A DNA stretch of 64,000 bases from Lingula anatina. Its lineage: Eukaryota > Brachiopoda > Lingulata > Lingulida > Lingulidae. Positions 59,669 through 64,000 of the stretch are shown one piece after another. The stretch is taken from NCBI RefSeq assembly GCF_001039355.2, contig NW_019775708.1, forward strand, positions 175,916 through 239,915, read 5' to 3'. Every line of letters starts with the position of its first letter. The first letter of the stretch is position 1. A model generated the notes under the pieces. That model did not search any database. It saw nothing but the letters and a program-made list of their open reading frames with translations, and was not told the DNA's origin. A program made the translations under genes and the position numbers.

Positions 59669-62600
59669 TTGATATAAAAGGAATTATAAAAAATATCTGT
59701 TGTGGTTGTATCTGTATGCAGGTGCTTTGCTGAGGTGGAGCAGCTAGGAAACCCATTAATAACTTGCTAGTTGTGTAGGAGAGATTTATAGGGGCAGCAC
59801 AGGGAAAGTGTCACCACTGCATTGAGGACAGGTAGGGTAAAGACAGGCAGAGAATGCTCAAGGGCACTTTTGTTGTCACTAATATATAATTATGCAACAA
59901 ATGGAAATGGGCAATTGGGTAATTGAGGTTTCTTTTTCATCGTGATTGATTTTGGGGTTGGACATTACCTGCTGGGCAAGGGGGGTATAGATATTGAGGT
60001 GATTGCTTAGGGACCTGTTGATCATCAAAATCACCTGTAAACAAACCTTAGGTAAAGAAAAAATGAAACTGACGGAGTTAAATTTAAAAGAGGACTTTTC
60101 TTTTTGTCTTACTAATAAAAAAATTACCATTTACTTCTGTGCTTGGAAATGGGCATAGTACACTGATGATTTGATCAGTTTTTGGATCTTCTTCTCTCTC
60201 CAGTTAAGGTTGGGTGACATGACTATTGTCAAATAATGAAGGTCAAATGTGGATGAGTGACATTTAGGTGATAGCCCATTATATATGTAATATGTGTTGT
60301 TTGGAAGAATGCTGTTGGATGGGCACACATGCTGATAAAACTTGGCACACTGTCTGTAATACTATTTTTGATGGCCACAGTCAAGCAAACAACATAAAAT
60401 TTGTTATTTTGGTGCATGTAACTTAATTTGTGCCATCACAGAGATAAAAACATGTTTAAGAGCTCAGAATGGGTTTTTCTTCTAACGTTAACACAAGATA
60501 CTTATAAGACATGAAAATTGATGAGGTTGCAGGTACTTTTTAAGAGATCATTTTGAAATAGTTTACCTGACGTAAATATGTTTTTCAATATCTTGACAGT
60601 AGTTCACCCAATAATTCATGGCACAATATCACAATTTTCAGATGTTTAAACCCAAACTACATACAGTTTAGCATCCTGGAAATCATAACCAATAATGCCA
60701 CGCAATGCACAGAGTATACATATGGCACTGCTTCCTGCATGTTGATAGTTTCAGGGCAAACTGTTTAGTATGCTGGTGACAGGGCAGGTGCGTTGACAGC
60801 CAGATAGTTACGACCCCTTCTGTATAGCCTACCTGCATGTCAGTGAATATTAGGGCTCAGCAGACGCACTGTGAGTGTAATAGGAGGCTTGGTTATGTAG
60901 GAGACACTCACTGATGTAGGAAATAGATTGGCAGTAAGTGTATGGACTTATGGTGCTGTGATGTTGAGGAATGGTGTTAGTGTATGTTGTGGTGATGGTG
61001 ATGTAGGTGCAGGGGTGGGGTGGGGGGGCTAGGGGGGGGGTAGGGGTATTTAATTGAATGAGGCATATCATCTTGTGATACACAGTGCCTGTGTCTATTT
61101 TCCAGACAAAGTCGAATGATAATTGTAACAAGTCTGAGTTGTTTGTGAAATGATACTCAAAATCTGATTAAGAAACAGCCCTCTAAAGTTCTGGTATTGT
61201 CTATCTTGAAACTTTAACAGGAATGCAATTGGTATGACACATAGTCAAGGTACGTCAAATGTGCAATAGTAGGAAGATTTATCTCTATAAAGGGTGGCGA
61301 GAAAGGCATGCCTTTGTGACACGTTGACCCTCTTTCTTTGCAAGTTAAACAGTGATATAGTATGGCTTTAATAGCATATATGATATGTAAAATACTTCAT
61401 ATGATGCTGGTATTTTATGTGATGCAAATTATATATAAAATTTAACTGTATGAAGCCTGCATGAGCAGCAACAGGTGACTCCTGTTCGAAGTATTTAACT
61501 GCACAAAAAAAAGCAAATGTGGTTCTTTTTTTAAACAGATTTATTTCACACATAGATAAGTTGAACTGAAGTGAATGCATATAATTTGGTGGGTAAGGTT
61601 TCACAATAGAGAGTTTGATGTACCTCACCACTGAGGTGTGTGGACTGAATTACAATTTGAAAAAAAAAATAGTAAAATATTTTCAAATCGCTGTGTAATG
61701 AGCCGACGTGTACTATTTCAAGCAGGTGTCTGAGGCAGGTGTGTCACCAGTGTCATATTAGTGGTACAGATTTGACTTAAGGTATATAATTTAAGTTGGT
61801 GATGTGGAAGAAAAAGTGCCATAGGGCTGGATATTCTTGATATGTCATTATATTTTCATTTCACTGGTAGGCTTTCACCATAGTCATCACTGTGAAAGGT
61901 TAATAACTGTTAGCTTTATTTGAGTTAGATAATAGTCTAGAATGACATCTTTTGGCTTGCTAATTAAAGGGGCTCACACGTCATGCACTTCCTGGACATC
62001 GTTTACTCATTACACTGGACGTAAAGCACCATTGCATTATTATATATACATATTCATATAGATATATGCCTACATATGAATTTATATAAATATATGCATA
62101 TATATATATATGTATAGAAATGACACCGCAACCGGCTCTGCAGCCCTTCCTCCACTGACCCATATTGGCCTGTGTGTTGACCGAACAGCTCTCAGTATAT
62201 GAAGGATTTGTTTTCCCCAAACACACAGGACTACACTAGGCTATTTAAACCGTGTTGTTTACCCTGGTCATGGTTTTATCATACCTCCGTGGCTTAGTGG
62301 GCTTACTGTGTAGGTGGGGGACTGCTTGAAGGCCTACAGGTCGGTAATGGAGTCTTACAATAAGAGAGGTGGAAATTAAGAGAATGATGTCTCGTTTGTT
62401 GTGATGTATTTGCATGTGTATGTTGTTATGTCGTGTATATGTTGTGTAGGTATTACAACTCTTATTACAAATGTTATTTGGGGTAATTATTTCATAACAG
62501 CTGTAGGTACGTAATAAGAGACTAGAACTGTAGTACAATTCTTATGAATTAGGAATATGTTTTTATGGTTTATTCAGAAGCAGGTTGTTATGGAGTACTA

Positions 62601-63474
62601 CTTCCTTTGGTTTGCAGTAATTGATTAGAGGTACATGTAGCAAGAGATATTTGATGACAGTGATACTTCAAAGTACCATGAATCAATTTATCAGGTTATG
62701 ACAGCAGTGCTAATACCCACCATTGAAAATGCAATTTTGGTATATTAATTAAATCATCTATCATACACAAAATGTTGCACCACTTAGAAGTGGTGACAAC
62801 CATTTGGTGACAGCTACTAGGCAGAGGTGTTTGGTTGCAGACATTTCTGTTGATTTTGGGAACCAGATGAACTTGAACCAGATATGGTAGAACTGCATGA
62901 CATCATCAGTTGGTCAGACTGCGTAGGGACCAACAATGTGTCTTGCAATTTTTTTGGTCATTTGTTAAGCAGTAAGGTTTTATGGTGACATCAAACTGTT
63001 TGAGGTTTAAGTTGAGTCTGGTGTGAATACAGTCCATGTAGTGACCTCTGTGAGGAATGAGTGAAGGTATGTTGTAGATTTGTAAAGTGACAACAACTAT
63101 TCGGGAAGAGGCAGACTTGGCCACATTGTTGTCACCGTATGTTGACAGTGATGTATGCATTCAAGTGTGTTCCTGTAAGGTTTATGTCAGTTTTTTTTTT
63201 CTAAACATGTATTTGGTGACATCTGGGGGTCAGTGAAGATATATGTGTCCTTGACAAGATACACTGAATAATGTTTGTTACATGACAAAAACAGTGACTG
63301 CCCTGTAACAGTATTGACAGTGTTGCACAGATGATATGAAAGTAAATGTTCTTATCTCTTTTGTGACAAGAAAACCTGATAAAAACTGACAAGAGATTTG
63401 TCCATGACAACTTAACCTGAAATCTTTTTAATGTGTATGAAAGAGGTAGCAGTATTATTGTATTACTGTCATCG

Positions 63475-63563
63475 CTCTCTCTTTCTCTCTCTTTCTCTCC
63501 CTCCCTCCCTTCCTCTCACTCTCTGTCTCTCTCTCTCTGTTTCTCTCTCTCTCTCTCTCTCTC
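63475..63563. repeat. (CT)n-rich polypyrimidine tract
   Basis: About 90 bp of imperfect CT and CCT repeats. Confidence 0.9.
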
Positions 63564-63992
63564 ACACTGGGACCTCTATCTTTTCCATCACTCCTTTTCT
63601 TTTTGTGATCATACATCATATACCATGCACTATTATGTTATTCAAGGGTTGCATATTTATCAGTGTCTAGCCAACATCCCAAGTTAGTATTGCCTGGTAA
63701 TCAATCAAATACAACATGTCATGGTGGATTTATTAAGTGTGATGAATTGGTGAAGAGAGATGACTTTGCCAGGGTGTTGTGACCAGTAAGTCTGTATGCT
63801 GTATCCCTGCCAAGGTATTTGGCACAGTGTGGTGATGCACTGGAACTAATTTTAAGTCTTCTGTGATATTATTATTAGTTAAGTGTTTTTACATGTAGGG
63901 TTTTTTATGTTTTTTTTGTACAGACTTATGTAACCCCCCCAATCCACATCTTAATGTACCCTTGCTTTAATTATGATTGGTCATTGTTGCAG

Positions 63993-64000
63993 GGTTCAGA
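63993..64000 (+). other. Possible start of next zinc-finger exon at window edge
   Basis: TTGGTCATTGTTGCAG|GGTTCAGA gives a plausible acceptor (AG at 63991-63992), preceded by the branch-like TTAAT around 63970. In phase 0 the exon would start Gly-Ser. Eight bases are too few to test. Confidence 0.2.

Larger units (their letters stand above)
55804..63992 (+). other. Intronic sequence, no gene seen
   Basis: AT-rich intron. It contains a poly-T tract, (GA)n and (CT)n microsatellites, and somewhat more complex patches near 57050-57200 and 57780-57860. No supported exon or RNA gene. Confidence 0.5.

Noticed and set aside
62287-62345. tRNA-like A box (TGGCTTAGTGG)
   Set aside because: No B box (GGTTCGANTCC) at the required distance and no cloverleaf; not a tRNA gene.

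Overview
This is eukaryotic nuclear DNA, most likely from a marine invertebrate animal. Genes are split by GT-AG introns, poly(A) signals are AATAAA-like, microsatellites are abundant, and non-autonomous DNA transposons are scattered throughout. A lophotrochozoan such as a mollusc is my best guess, but the sequence alone does not settle the phylum. There are no bacterial operons and no CRISPR array, and I found no convincing tRNA or rRNA gene. Nearly all long reading frames are chance frames, so the genes below were assembled by hand from splice sites and reading phase.

From left to right: (1) 1-6265 holds the 3' two-thirds or more of a glycoside hydrolase family 81 endo-1,3-beta-glucanase gene on the + strand. 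I can phase eight exons, and the catalytic Asp and Glu motifs are intact. Its second visible intron carries a DNA-transposon family inserted into a copy of itself. (2) 6300-8640 is gene-poor and contains a small TA-flanked MITE. (3) 8700-10580 is an unusual unit: a TATA box and a short Arg-rich ORF, followed by five tandem exon-like modules. Each module has a splice acceptor and a donor, and each holds a growing number of 52-bp sub-repeats that read open in all three frames. (4) 10966-11111 is a decayed copy of one exon of the TDP-43 (TARDBP) gene, cut exactly at splice boundaries. (5) 16772-19813 is a complete six-exon gene for an NRIP2/NRIP3-type retropepsin-fold protein whose catalytic Asp-Thr-Gly is replaced by Asn-Ser-Ala. 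(6) 21490-64000 is the start of a C2H2 zinc-finger gene. It has a compact CpG-containing promoter, two small phase-0 exons, then an intron that runs for 38 kb to the window edge. That intron is AT-rich and CpG-poor, and it holds a possible alternative first exon (30414-30521), candidate regulatory islands, MITEs and microsatellites.

All three single-N positions (10141, 32794, 49300) sit exactly between direct repeats. At 32794 and 49300 the repeats are near-identical (401 bp and 1950 bp). These are very probably assembly joins in which overlapping contig ends or two haplotypes were placed side by side, so the duplications should not be read as biology. The most interesting biology is the active-site-substituted NRIP-like protein, the tandem exon-like array with its three-frame-open minisatellite, and the animal GH81 gene.
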